Shown here: positions 17,141-24,573 of the stretch, piece after piece
Layout: each line of letters opens with the position of its first letter
How positions within the stretch are numbered: position 1 is the stretch's first letter
Origin: Chloroflexota bacterium
Lineage (GTDB): Bacteria; Chloroflexota; Dehalococcoidia; Tepidiformales; Tepidiformaceae
Assembly (NCBI GenBank): GCA_026710655.1
Contig: JAPOQN010000008.1
Location: 62,001 to 126,000, forward strand
Length of the DNA stretch: 64,000 nt
Reading direction: 5' to 3'
The notes under the pieces: model-generated
What the model was told of the DNA's origin: nothing
The model's input: the letters and a program-made list of their open reading frames with translations, nothing else
The model's database searches: none
Position numbers and translations under genes: made by a program

Positions 17141-18190
17141 CTAGACCTCGGAAAGCGGAACGGCGCGGCCTTCGGTGCGGCTGCGGTGGGTAGCCTCGAT
17201 GAGGCGCATGTAGTGAACGCCGTCGGGGAAGCTGGTGAGGGTGACGGGGGCGCCGCGGCGGATGGAGTCGACGAAGTCCTGCTCGACGCGCCACTCGCCG
17301 GCGGTGCCGGGGTCGGGGTCGAGGGGGGCGGGGTCCTGGCCGAGGGGGGCGAAGGTCATGGTGTCGGGGCGCCAGTGGAGCGTTCCCGCCGAGCCGTAGA
17401 CGGAGATGCCGTTCGCTTCGGGGGGCGCGGCGTGGAGCTGCGTGCCGAAGCGGCAGGTGACGCGCCCGCCGCCTTCGAGCTCGAAGAAGACGCCGAGGCT
17501 GTCGGGAACCTCGATGGCGGCGCGCTCACCCGTCTCGGCGTTCGTGCGCTCGCGGACATAGGTGGCGCCGTGAGCGAGAACGGAGCGCGTCGGGCCGAAC
17601 CAGCGCCCGATGATCTCGGTGTAGATGCCGTATGACATGACATTCATGCCGGAGAGGTCCGTGCGCTCGCGCCAGTGCAGGGGGGCGGCGGGGTCAAGCG
17701 AGCCGCCGTTGAGGACGGTGACGTGCACCTCGCGCACGTCGCCGATGGAGCCGTCTTCGAGGAGACGGCGGACGGTCTTCCAGCTCTTGAAGTCGAAGGG
17801 GGCGGGCACGAGCTGGGCGACGAGGTCGGGGCGGGCCTCGGATGCGGCGAGCATCTCGCGGGCCTGGGAGGCGTTCATGGCCATGCGCGCCTCGCAGAGG
17901 ACGTGCTTGCCTGCTTCGAGGGCGGCGATGGTGAGGTCGCGGTGCATGTAGGGCCAGGTGCCGATGCAGACCGCATCGACATCGGGTGCGGCGAGGAGGG
18001 TGGCAACGTCGGGCTCGACGCGGGGGATGCCGTACTCCTCGGCGATGGCGCGCCCACTGGCCTCGCTGCGGTTGCAGACGGAGACGAGCTCGACCTCGCC
18101 GGTCTCGTTGAAGCCGGGGATGTGGCGCAGCTTCATGTTGCCGCCGGCGCCGATGAGGCCGACTCGCAGGGGGGCTTCGTTGGAGGTCAT
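17141..18190 (-). CDS. Gfo/Idh/MocA-family protein with altered catalytic motif
   Basis: A 349-residue protein with an N-terminal Rossmann domain (VGLIGAGGNMKLRHIPGF) and the alpha/beta C-terminal domain of the family. An AAGGAG site precedes ATG 18190. The family motif E-K-P, which supplies the catalytic lysine, reads HVLCEARMAMN here (Glu100-Ala101-Arg102), and the last glycine of the nucleotide loop is Met19. Either the reaction differs or the protein is not a standard dehydrogenase. It is preceded by an enoyl-CoA hydratase gene on the same strand. Confidence 0.85.
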   Translation of the reverse strand: MTSNEAPLRVGLIGAGGNMKLRHIPGFNETGEVELVSVCNRSEASGRAIAEEYGIPRVEPDVATLLAAPDVDAVCIGTWPYMHRDLTIAALEAGKHVLCEARMAMNASQAREMLAASEARPDLVAQLVPAPFDFKSWKTVRRLLEDGSIGDVREVHVTVLNGGSLDPAAPLHWRERTDLSGMNVMSYGIYTEIIGRWFGPTRSVLAHGATYVRERTNAETGERAAIEVPDSLGVFFELEGGGRVTCRFGTQLHAAPPEANGISVYGSAGTLHWRPDTMTFAPLGQDPAPLDPDPGTAGEWRVEQDFVDSIRRGAPVTLTSFPDGVHYMRLIEATHRSRTEGRAVPLSEV

Positions 18191-18205
18191 GGAGTGCTCC
18201 TTCTG

Positions 18206-18249
18206 GAAAGTGTATGGATCAATTCGTTTTGCCCGGAACGAACACTTTC
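18206..18249. promoter_or_regulatory. nested inverted repeat between enoyl-CoA hydratase and Gfo/Idh/MocA genes
   Basis: GAAAGTGT (18206-18213) pairs with ACACTTTC (18242-18249), and inside it TTCGTT (18223-18228) pairs with AACGAA (18237-18242). It is AT-rich compared with the surroundings. It could be an operator for the Gfo/Idh/MocA gene that starts 15 bases further on (minus strand) or an mRNA hairpin between the two genes. Confidence 0.4.
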
Positions 18250-18266
18250 GCCCCGCAGCCCGATCG

Positions 18267-19046
18267 CTAGCGGCCCTGCCAGCGGGCCGGACGTTTCTCG
18301 GAGAAGGCGCGGGGCCCTTCCTTCGCATCCTCGGAGTTGAGGACGGCGCGGCTGACCCACTCGCCGGTGCGGTACGACTCGTCGATCATGAGCTGCCGCC
18401 ATTGCTGGGCCATGAACTTGCTGCCCTCCACGGAAAGAGGGGCGTTCTCGGCAATCATGCCGGCCATCGCCTCGGCGCGGGGCATGAGGTCGTCGGGATC
18501 GAGCACCTCGCGCACGAGCCCCATGCGGAGGGCGTCGTCGGGCTCCACGCGGTCGCCGGTGAGGAGGATGTACATGGCGTCGCTGAAGGGGATAAGGCGG
18601 GCGAGGTGGTGGATGGCGTAGCCGGCGAGGATGCCGCGCTTCACCTCGAAGAGCCCGAACCAGGCCTCGGTGGAGCAGATGCGGATGTCGCAGTCGAGGG
18701 CGCGTTCGAGGCCGCCGGCGATGCAGAGCCCGTTGATGGCGGCGATGAAGGGCTTGGGCGAGCGGGAGAAGGGGAGTGTGGTGGCGGGGTCGAAGGTGCG
18801 GGTGGGAGCCTCGCGCTCGCCGCGGTCGACGTTGCGCTGGTTCATCTCCTTCAGGTCGGCCCCGGCGCTAAAGGCGCGGCCAGTACCGGTGAGGATGCCG
18901 CAGCGCATGTCGGGGTCGGCGTTGAAGTCGCGGAGTGCGGCGGCGAGGTCATCCATCATCGTGCCGCCAAGGGCGTTGAGGCGCTCGGGGCGGTTCATGG
19001 TGAAGACGGCGAAGCGGTCACGCTTCTCGTAGAGGAGGTCGGGCAT
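18267..19046 (-). CDS. enoyl-CoA hydratase/isomerase family protein
   Basis: A 259-residue crotonase-fold protein. It contains FTMNRPERLNALGGTMMDDL near the start, GRAFSAGADLKEMNQ (oxyanion-hole region) and FIAAINGLCIAGGLERALDCDI with a glutamate in the second active-site position. ATG 19046 has GGAGG 7 bases upstream and removes a non-conserved extension. The fold hydrates or isomerises acyl-CoA esters; the substrate is not evident. It diverges from a nitroreductase gene. Confidence 0.9.
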   Translation of the reverse strand: MPDLLYEKRDRFAVFTMNRPERLNALGGTMMDDLAAALRDFNADPDMRCGILTGTGRAFSAGADLKEMNQRNVDRGEREAPTRTFDPATTLPFSRSPKPFIAAINGLCIAGGLERALDCDIRICSTEAWFGLFEVKRGILAGYAIHHLARLIPFSDAMYILLTGDRVEPDDALRMGLVREVLDPDDLMPRAEAMAGMIAENAPLSVEGSKFMAQQWRQLMIDESYRTGEWVSRAVLNSEDAKEGPRAFSEKRPARWQGR

Positions 19047-19114
19047 GGGTAGCCTCCAGTGCTGGGTCGCGTAGTCTCGCACGGACGCAGGCACCTTGTG
19101 ACAGGGAGGGCGCT

Positions 19115-19738
19115 ATGTCTGAGGAAATGGGCATCTTCGAAGTTATGTACAACTGCCGCGCGATGCGGCGGATCAAGCCGGACCCGGTTCCCGAGGAGCT
19201 GCTGCTGAAGCTGGCGGACGCGGGCAACCATGCGCCCACCGGCTCGAACGTGCAGAACGTGCGCTGGGTGATCGTGCGCGACCCCGAGACGAAGCGGCTG
19301 CTGGCGGAGGAGAACCGCAAGCACCTCACGGCCTTCATGGCGGCGGACACCGTGGAGGAGTTGCCCCACCATTCGAAGGCGAAGCGCGACCGGATGCGGG
19401 AGGCGGTGGTCTGGCAGATCGAGCACATGCACGAGATCCCGGCGCTGGTGATCGGCTGCCTGGAGTTCTCGGAGGCGCAGGCGGACCCGACGCGCGCGGG
19501 CGGCGGGGGCTACGTCTGGCCGGCGGTGCAGAACGTCTTGCTGGCGGCGCGCGCCCTGGGGTTGGGGGCGACCCCGACGACGCTGGGTCTGCGCGACCGA
19601 GACCGGGTGAAGGAGATCCTGGGGCTGCCGGACACGGTCGAGGCGTACTGCATGATGCCGGTCGGTTACCCGATGGGGAATTTCGGGCCGGTCACGCGGC
19701 TGCCTGTGGAGGAAACGGTCCACTGGGACCAGTGGTAG
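19115..19738 (+). CDS. nitroreductase-family FMN oxidoreductase
   Basis: A 207-residue protein of the nitroreductase superfamily. The N-terminal CRAMRRIKPDPVPEELLLKL and NHAPTGSNVQNVRWVIV segments (FMN phosphate-binding arginines and SG.N motif) and the C-terminal LLAARALGLGATPTTLGL and GYPMGNFGPVTR are typical. GGGAGG lies shortly before the ATG. It diverges from the enoyl-CoA hydratase gene and is followed by a TetR gene. The electron acceptor is unknown. Confidence 0.9.
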   Translation: MSEEMGIFEVMYNCRAMRRIKPDPVPEELLLKLADAGNHAPTGSNVQNVRWVIVRDPETKRLLAEENRKHLTAFMAADTVEELPHHSKAKRDRMREAVVWQIEHMHEIPALVIGCLEFSEAQADPTRAGGGGYVWPAVQNVLLAARALGLGATPTTLGLRDRDRVKEILGLPDTVEAYCMMPVGYPMGNFGPVTRLPVEETVHWDQW

Positions 19739-19789
19739 GGACGTAGGCTCCCTTACAAAGGCTGCTGTGGCGTGGCGGCAGGTGACTGG

Positions 19790-19795
19790 TAGACT
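19790..19795 (+). promoter_or_regulatory. TAGACT -10 element, leaderless start of TetR gene
   Basis: TAGACT ends 8 bases before the TetR ATG and there is no purine-rich ribosome site between, so transcription probably begins at or next to the start codon. Confidence 0.5.
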
Positions 19796-19803
19796 CCGGC
19801 AAC

Positions 19804-20484
19804 ATGCCCCTTGGGGATGAGAAGCGACTGGAACGGCGGAGGCGGCTGCTTGCCGCGGGGCGGGAGTTGCTTGGCCGTGTCGGGTACGACAACGTCACGA
19901 TGAAGGGGCTGGCCGACGCCGCCGGCGTGACGGCCCCAACGCTCTACAACACGTTCGGTGGCAAGGATGAGCTGCTTTACGAGGCGGTCCTTGAGCACTA
20001 TGAGATGCTCCTGGAGGAGGCTGGGCCCGCCGTTGGCGTGCGCGGGCTCGACCGCGTAATCACGATCCTGACGTCGACGGCGGAGACGATGACCGATGAG
20101 CCGCATTACACGAGGACGCTCATGGAGTCGTTCAAGTCAAGGCCGGGGGCGCGACCACTGGGAAGGGCGCTGCGGCTCGAGGGATTGCAGGCGTTGATCG
20201 AGGCGGTCGAAGAGATGCGCAGCGACGGGGAGCTTCAGCCCTGGGTCGACCCGGTACTCCTGGCGACACTTGTGAGCAGCGTCCGGCGAGGCGTCACCAT
20301 CGACTGGATGGCCGGCCGCCTCTCCCTGGAAGACCTGACGGATATGACCGTCGTCTCAGCCTGCTTCATGCTCGCGGGCGCCACCACCGGAGAGGCGGCG
20401 GAGCGCTGCCAGCGGATGGCGCTGGAGCACCAGGAGCGGCTCTCCTCGGAAGCCATGGCCACGGTCGGTTCCGAGACCAGCTAA
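19804..20484 (+). CDS. TetR-family transcriptional regulator
   Basis: A 226-residue repressor-type protein. The N-terminal helix-turn-helix covers roughly residues 13-60 (RRRLLAAGRELLGRVGYDNV, then MKGLADAAGVTAPTLYNTFGGKDELL). The C-terminal ligand domain is variable, as is usual. It is followed on the same strand by the P450 and flavin-enzyme genes (59-base gap), so it may control that cluster. No matching palindrome was found by eye in the intergenic region. Confidence 0.92.
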   Translation: MPLGDEKRLERRRRLLAAGRELLGRVGYDNVTMKGLADAAGVTAPTLYNTFGGKDELLYEAVLEHYEMLLEEAGPAVGVRGLDRVITILTSTAETMTDEPHYTRTLMESFKSRPGARPLGRALRLEGLQALIEAVEEMRSDGELQPWVDPVLLATLVSSVRRGVTIDWMAGRLSLEDLTDMTVVSACFMLAGATTGEAAERCQRMALEHQERLSSEAMATVGSETS

Positions 20485-20543
20485 CGACCCACAGAACCGA
20501 CAGCGAGCCCGTGAGGTAGAGTTTTTCGTCACGGAGGAACGCA

Positions 20544-21782
20544 GTGCCGTCTGACTTCGACTTCTTTGACCCCGAGTTCCAGGCGAACGTGCACCCGCAT
20601 TTCGCGCGCATGCGCGAGGAGTGCCCGATGGCCCACGCGGAGGAGCCGTTCGACTGGTACGCGGTGACTCGCGAGAAGGACGTCCGCGCGCTGCTGCACG
20701 ATTGGAAGAACTGGACGAGCGAGCTGGGTCCGGGGTTGTCGCGGACGGGCGGGGGCGTGCTCGTGAGCGTCGACCCGCCGGAGCACACGTTCGACCGGCG
20801 GCTGGTGAACCGCGCCTTCACACCGGCGAGCCTGCTGGCGATGGAGCCGCAGATCACGGAGCTGATCGACGAGATCATCGACGGCTTCGTGGAGCGGGGC
20901 GAGGGCGACTTCATGGAAATGCTGGCGGTGCCGGTGCCGCTGATCGTGATCGCGTGGCTGCTCGGTCTGGACCCGGACCTCGTACAGCAGATGCGCCCGC
21001 GGGCGGACGCCGTCATCTCGGCGGATGCGCTTCAGCAGGAGGAGATGGCGCGCCAGCTTGCCGCACAGGCGGGGGAGGCTGATCGCTCCGGCAACACCAC
21101 CCGGGGCCCGGCGGAGGTGCAGTACTTCCTCGAAAAGATCGCGGAGCGGCGGGCCATGTACGCCGCCGGCGAGGAGATGCCGCAGGACACCCTGACCGCA
21201 CTGGTCACGGCAGAGCTAAACGGACGCACGCTGCGGGACGACGAGATAGTCGGGTTCATGGGCTTCCTCTTCATCGCCGGGAGTGCGACGACGACGCAAC
21301 TCATCGGCAACATGGTCTACCGGCTCCTCCAGAATCCGGACCAGATGGAGCTGGCGAAGAACTACCCCGACCTTTACGACACCTGCGTCGAGGAGAGCCT
21401 GCGGTATGACTCGCCCGTGAACGGCCTCTTCCGCACCGCGGTGAAGGACCAGGAGTTCCTGGGCGTTGAGGTGCCGAAAGACACGAAGGTGCTCTGCATG
21501 TTCGGGTCGGCCAACCTCGACCCGGAAATGTGGGAGGACCCGGAGAAGTTCGACGTGACGCGCGACTACGAAGATCTGAAGCTGCACTACGCCTTCGGCC
21601 AGGGCATCCACTACTGCATGGGGGCGCCGCTGGCGCGGGTCGAGGCGAAGGTCGCGCTGAAGCTAGTGCTGGAGCGGATGCCGAACCTGCGGCTCACGGG
21701 TGAGCCGACCGAAATCAGTGCGCCGGTGATGCACGGCGTTGAGACCCTGCCGGTGGCGTGGGATGCTCCGGCCGGGAACTGA
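20544..21782 (+). CDS. cytochrome P450
   Basis: A 412-residue soluble bacterial P450. The heme loop is FGQGIHYCMG with Cys358, and the K-helix ExxR is Glu284-Ser-Leu-Arg287. The I-helix reads AGSATTT (245-251): the acidic residue that normally precedes the conserved threonine is alanine (Ala248), so proton delivery for O2 activation may differ. It starts with GTG after GGAGG. It is followed by a ferredoxin gene, its likely electron donor. The substrate is unknown; the downstream flavin reductase and split-barrel protein suggest a degradation or modification pathway. Confidence 0.95.
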   Translation: MPSDFDFFDPEFQANVHPHFARMREECPMAHAEEPFDWYAVTREKDVRALLHDWKNWTSELGPGLSRTGGGVLVSVDPPEHTFDRRLVNRAFTPASLLAMEPQITELIDEIIDGFVERGEGDFMEMLAVPVPLIVIAWLLGLDPDLVQQMRPRADAVISADALQQEEMARQLAAQAGEADRSGNTTRGPAEVQYFLEKIAERRAMYAAGEEMPQDTLTALVTAELNGRTLRDDEIVGFMGFLFIAGSATTTQLIGNMVYRLLQNPDQMELAKNYPDLYDTCVEESLRYDSPVNGLFRTAVKDQEFLGVEVPKDTKVLCMFGSANLDPEMWEDPEKFDVTRDYEDLKLHYAFGQGIHYCMGAPLARVEAKVALKLVLERMPNLRLTGEPTEISAPVMHGVETLPVAWDAPAGN

Positions 21783-21811
21783 CCGGCGGGGCCGGTAGAA
21801 CGGAGCAGGGG

Positions 21812-22018
21812 ATGCAGAAACTGGTAATCGAGCGGCGGCTGTGCCTGAAGTCGGGGCAGTGCTCCTACCTGCAGCCGGAGGTCTTCGAACGGGACGAGGA
21901 GAACTGGCCCGTTGTCGCGGTCGAGCACCCCGAAGGGGAGCAAGTGGAGTTGGCCCAGGACGCCATCGAGATGTGCCCGGCGCAGGCGATCAGCCTGGTC
22001 GAAAGCGACGAGGCCTAG
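21812..22018 (+). CDS. ferredoxin of P450 type
   Basis: A 68-residue ferredoxin. The cluster cysteines are C-x5-C near the N-terminus (CLKSGQC) and a C-P near the end (EMCPAQAISL); the missing cysteine in the first motif is typical of [3Fe-4S] ferredoxins that serve P450s. It begins 29 bases after the P450 stop, with ATG 21812 preceded by GGAGCAGGGG. The role as donor to the adjacent P450 is inferred from the pairing. Confidence 0.92.
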   Translation: MQKLVIERRLCLKSGQCSYLQPEVFERDEENWPVVAVEHPEGEQVELAQDAIEMCPAQAISLVESDEA

Positions 22019-22020
22019 CG

Positions 22021-22458
22021 ATGGCGCTCGTGCTGCCGGAAGCAGTCAAGCGCGACGTGAACAGCGCCTTCGGGGAAGGACACCCGATCGTGGTCGCCGG
22101 CGTGACCGTGGACGGGGAGCCGACAGTGAGCTACCGGGGGACGGCGCAGACGCTGGGCGACTCCGCGCTCGCGTTCTGGACGCGGGACGCGGCGGGGAGC
22201 ACGCTCGTGTCGTCGCTGGAGGCGCATCCCATGGTGGTGTGCGTCTACACGAACATGCCGGAGCGGCGCTTCTACCAGTTCGGCGGCAAGGCACGGTTGA
22301 ACGAAGACCCGGAGGTCGACCGCACGGTCTACGACAACTCGCACGAACTGGAGCAGCAGCGCGACCCCGAGCGCAAGGGCAAGGCGATCGTGGTCGAGCT
22401 GGACTGGGTGCAGGGGCGAGGGTTCGACGGGCCGTTCCGCCTGGAATCGAACGAGTAG
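22021..22458 (+). CDS. pyridoxamine-phosphate-oxidase-like split-barrel flavoprotein
   Basis: A 145-residue split-barrel protein with HPIVVAGVTVDGEPTVSYRG, LAFWTRDAAGSTLVSSLEAHP and ERRFYQFGGKARL. This pattern is common to small FMN/F420-binding proteins of the PNPOx-like group. It begins 2 bases after the ferredoxin stop, so it belongs to the P450 operon. Whether it reduces a substrate or binds a cofactor cannot be told. Confidence 0.82.
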   Translation: MALVLPEAVKRDVNSAFGEGHPIVVAGVTVDGEPTVSYRGTAQTLGDSALAFWTRDAAGSTLVSSLEAHPMVVCVYTNMPERRFYQFGGKARLNEDPEVDRTVYDNSHELEQQRDPERKGKAIVVELDWVQGRGFDGPFRLESNE

Positions 22459-22474
22459 CCAGGAGGGGCAGGCC

Positions 22475-24469
22475 ATGCCGTATCCCCACGTCTTCAGCCC
22501 GATCACGATCAACGGGCTCGAAATCAAGAACCGGATCATCCGCTCGGCGCACGGCACGGGTCTGAGTGCGGGCGGCCTGCATGTGCTGGTCGACTACCAC
22601 GAGGCGCGGGCGAAGGGCGGGGTGGGGCTGACCATCCTCGAGGTGGCATCGGTGCACCCGACCTGCGCGGCCTCGCTGCTGGCCTTCCGGCCCGAGGTGG
22701 TGGCGGACTACGAGCAGCTGGCGGAGGCCTCGCACCGGCACGGAATGAAGCTGTTCCAGCAGCTCTGGCACGCGGGCAACAACGCGATGACGCTCACGGG
22801 CGGCCCGCCCTGGGCGCCCTCGCGGGTGATGGGGGCGCTCTCGACAGTCCTCCCACTGCCGATGACGAAGGGGATGATCGACGAGGTAGTCGAGTCCTAC
22901 GCGCGAGCGGCGCGGCACTGCAAGCAGGGCGGGCTCGACGGCGTCGAGATCCACGGGGCGCACGGCTACCTGCTCACGCAGTTCATGTCGCCCGTGACGA
23001 ACCTGCGCGAGGACGACTACGGAGGTTCGTTCGAGAACCGCATGCGCTTCCCGCGCGAGGTGATCGTGGCGATCCGCTCGGAGGTGGGGGACGACTACCC
23101 GCTGGGCATCCGCCTGACCGCCTCGGAGGGCGTGACGGACGGCATCGGGCCGCAGGAGAACCTCGAGATCGCGCTGGCCCTGGAAGAAGACGGCGTGCTC
23201 GATTTCTACGACGTCTCGGTGGGGAGCTACTACAGCTTCGACCAGTTCATCGGGGGGATGCACGAGCCGCACGGGTACGAGCTGGAGCGCAGCACGGTCG
23301 CGACGAAGGCGCTCTCGAAGCCGACGATCGTGACGGGACGGGTGATGACCATCCAGGAGGCGGAGGACATCATCGCCTCGGGCCAGGCGGACATGGTCTC
23401 GATGGTGCGGGCGACGCTCGCGGACCCCGACATCGTGCGCAAGGCGGAGGAGGGCCGGGAGGCGGATACGCGGCCCTGCATCGGCTGCAACCAGGGCTGC
23501 ATCGGCGGGCGTACGGGGCCGCTCATGCGCTTCGGCTGCACGGTCAACGTGGGGGCGGGCCAGGAAGGCAAGTTCGGCGACGACCACATCGAGCCGGCGG
23601 AGGAAACGAAGCGGGTGTTCGTGGTCGGCGGCGGGCCGTCCGGGATGGAGGCGGCGCGAGTGGCGGCCCTGCGCGGCCACCAGGTGACCCTGTTCGAGGC
23701 GACGGACCGGCTGGGCGGCCAGATCCAGGTCGCGCGCCAGCTGCCCCACCGCGAGGAGATCGGCGGCATCGTCGACTGGCTCGAGAGGCAGCTTCGGAAC
23801 CTGGAGGTCGACATCCGCCTGAACACGAACGTCGACGCCGGGCAGTGGGACCGCTGGCACCGCTCGTTCGAGTGGCTCGAGAACGAGCGCCCGGACACGG
23901 TGATCGTGGCGACCGGCTCGACGCCGCGGGTGGACGGCTTCCAGCAGCTCCGTCCGACGGAGCCGCCCTCTGGGCTGCACCTGCCGCACGTCTGGTCGTA
24001 CTACGACGTGGCGGAGGGGAACGCGGAGCCGGGGACGGCGGCGGTCGTGCTCGACGACGTGGGGCACTACCCGGCCATCGGCGTGGCCGAAAAGCTGCTC
24101 GATGCCGGTGTGAGCGTCACCTTCGTGACGCGGCACTACTCGCTGGGGTCGGCCGTTGCGGGGGCGCTGATGCAGGAGCCGGCGCTGCGACGGCTGACCG
24201 GCCACGCGAGCGGCTTCCGCATCATTCCGCGAGCGCACCTGGCGGAGGTCACGGAGACGGACGTGCTGGTCCGCAACCTGGACGCGGACGTCGAGGAGCG
24301 GGTGCCAGCGGACATGGTCGTGCTTATGTCGGGCAACGTACCCAACACGGAGTTCGCCGAGCTGGTGGATGGCTACGAGGGCGACGTCCGTGTGGTCGGC
24401 GACGCGCTCGCGCCGCGCTGGCTGGAGATGGCCATCCACTCGGGGCACTACGCCGCGCTCGAGGTGTAG
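22475..24469 (+). CDS. old-yellow-enzyme/FAD reductase (2,4-dienoyl-CoA reductase-like)
   Basis: A 664-residue three-part enzyme. Residues 1-330 form the FMN TIM barrel (FSPITINGLEIKNRII, DGVEIHGAHGYLLTQF, YGGSFENRMRFP). Then comes an Fe-S site with CIGCNQGC and a further Cys after RFG (about 334-350). Residues from about 380 onward form the FAD/NAD domain (VFVVGGGPSGMEAARVAALRG). The arrangement matches trimethylamine dehydrogenase/FadH-type reductases. AGGAGGGG precedes the ATG. It closes the operon with P450, ferredoxin and split-barrel genes and probably reduces an unsaturated product of that pathway. Confidence 0.93.
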   Translation: MPYPHVFSPITINGLEIKNRIIRSAHGTGLSAGGLHVLVDYHEARAKGGVGLTILEVASVHPTCAASLLAFRPEVVADYEQLAEASHRHGMKLFQQLWHAGNNAMTLTGGPPWAPSRVMGALSTVLPLPMTKGMIDEVVESYARAARHCKQGGLDGVEIHGAHGYLLTQFMSPVTNLREDDYGGSFENRMRFPREVIVAIRSEVGDDYPLGIRLTASEGVTDGIGPQENLEIALALEEDGVLDFYDVSVGSYYSFDQFIGGMHEPHGYELERSTVATKALSKPTIVTGRVMTIQEAEDIIASGQADMVSMVRATLADPDIVRKAEEGREADTRPCIGCNQGCIGGRTGPLMRFGCTVNVGAGQEGKFGDDHIEPAEETKRVFVVGGGPSGMEAARVAALRGHQVTLFEATDRLGGQIQVARQLPHREEIGGIVDWLERQLRNLEVDIRLNTNVDAGQWDRWHRSFEWLENERPDTVIVATGSTPRVDGFQQLRPTEPPSGLHLPHVWSYYDVAEGNAEPGTAAVVLDDVGHYPAIGVAEKLLDAGVSVTFVTRHYSLGSAVAGALMQEPALRRLTGHASGFRIIPRAHLAEVTETDVLVRNLDADVEERVPADMVVLMSGNVPNTEFAELVDGYEGDVRVVGDALAPRWLEMAIHSGHYAALEV

Positions 24470-24573
24470 AACTGGCGGCAAACGGGGGGCCTGCTAGGGT
24501 TGTCGGCGGCGGCGGAGCGCTGGGGCACGCCCTGCGCGACGACCCCCAAGTGTCATGACCGGAGCGTGAGTTC

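Noticed and set aside
20544-24469. Secondary-metabolite cluster around the P450
   Set aside because: No synthase, terpene cyclase or tailoring set; the genes fit a redox or degradation operon better.
22046-24481. 811-codon minus-strand frame opposite the OYE/FAD reductase
   Set aside because: His/Arg-rich shadow of a high-GC gene with strong conserved motifs on the other strand.
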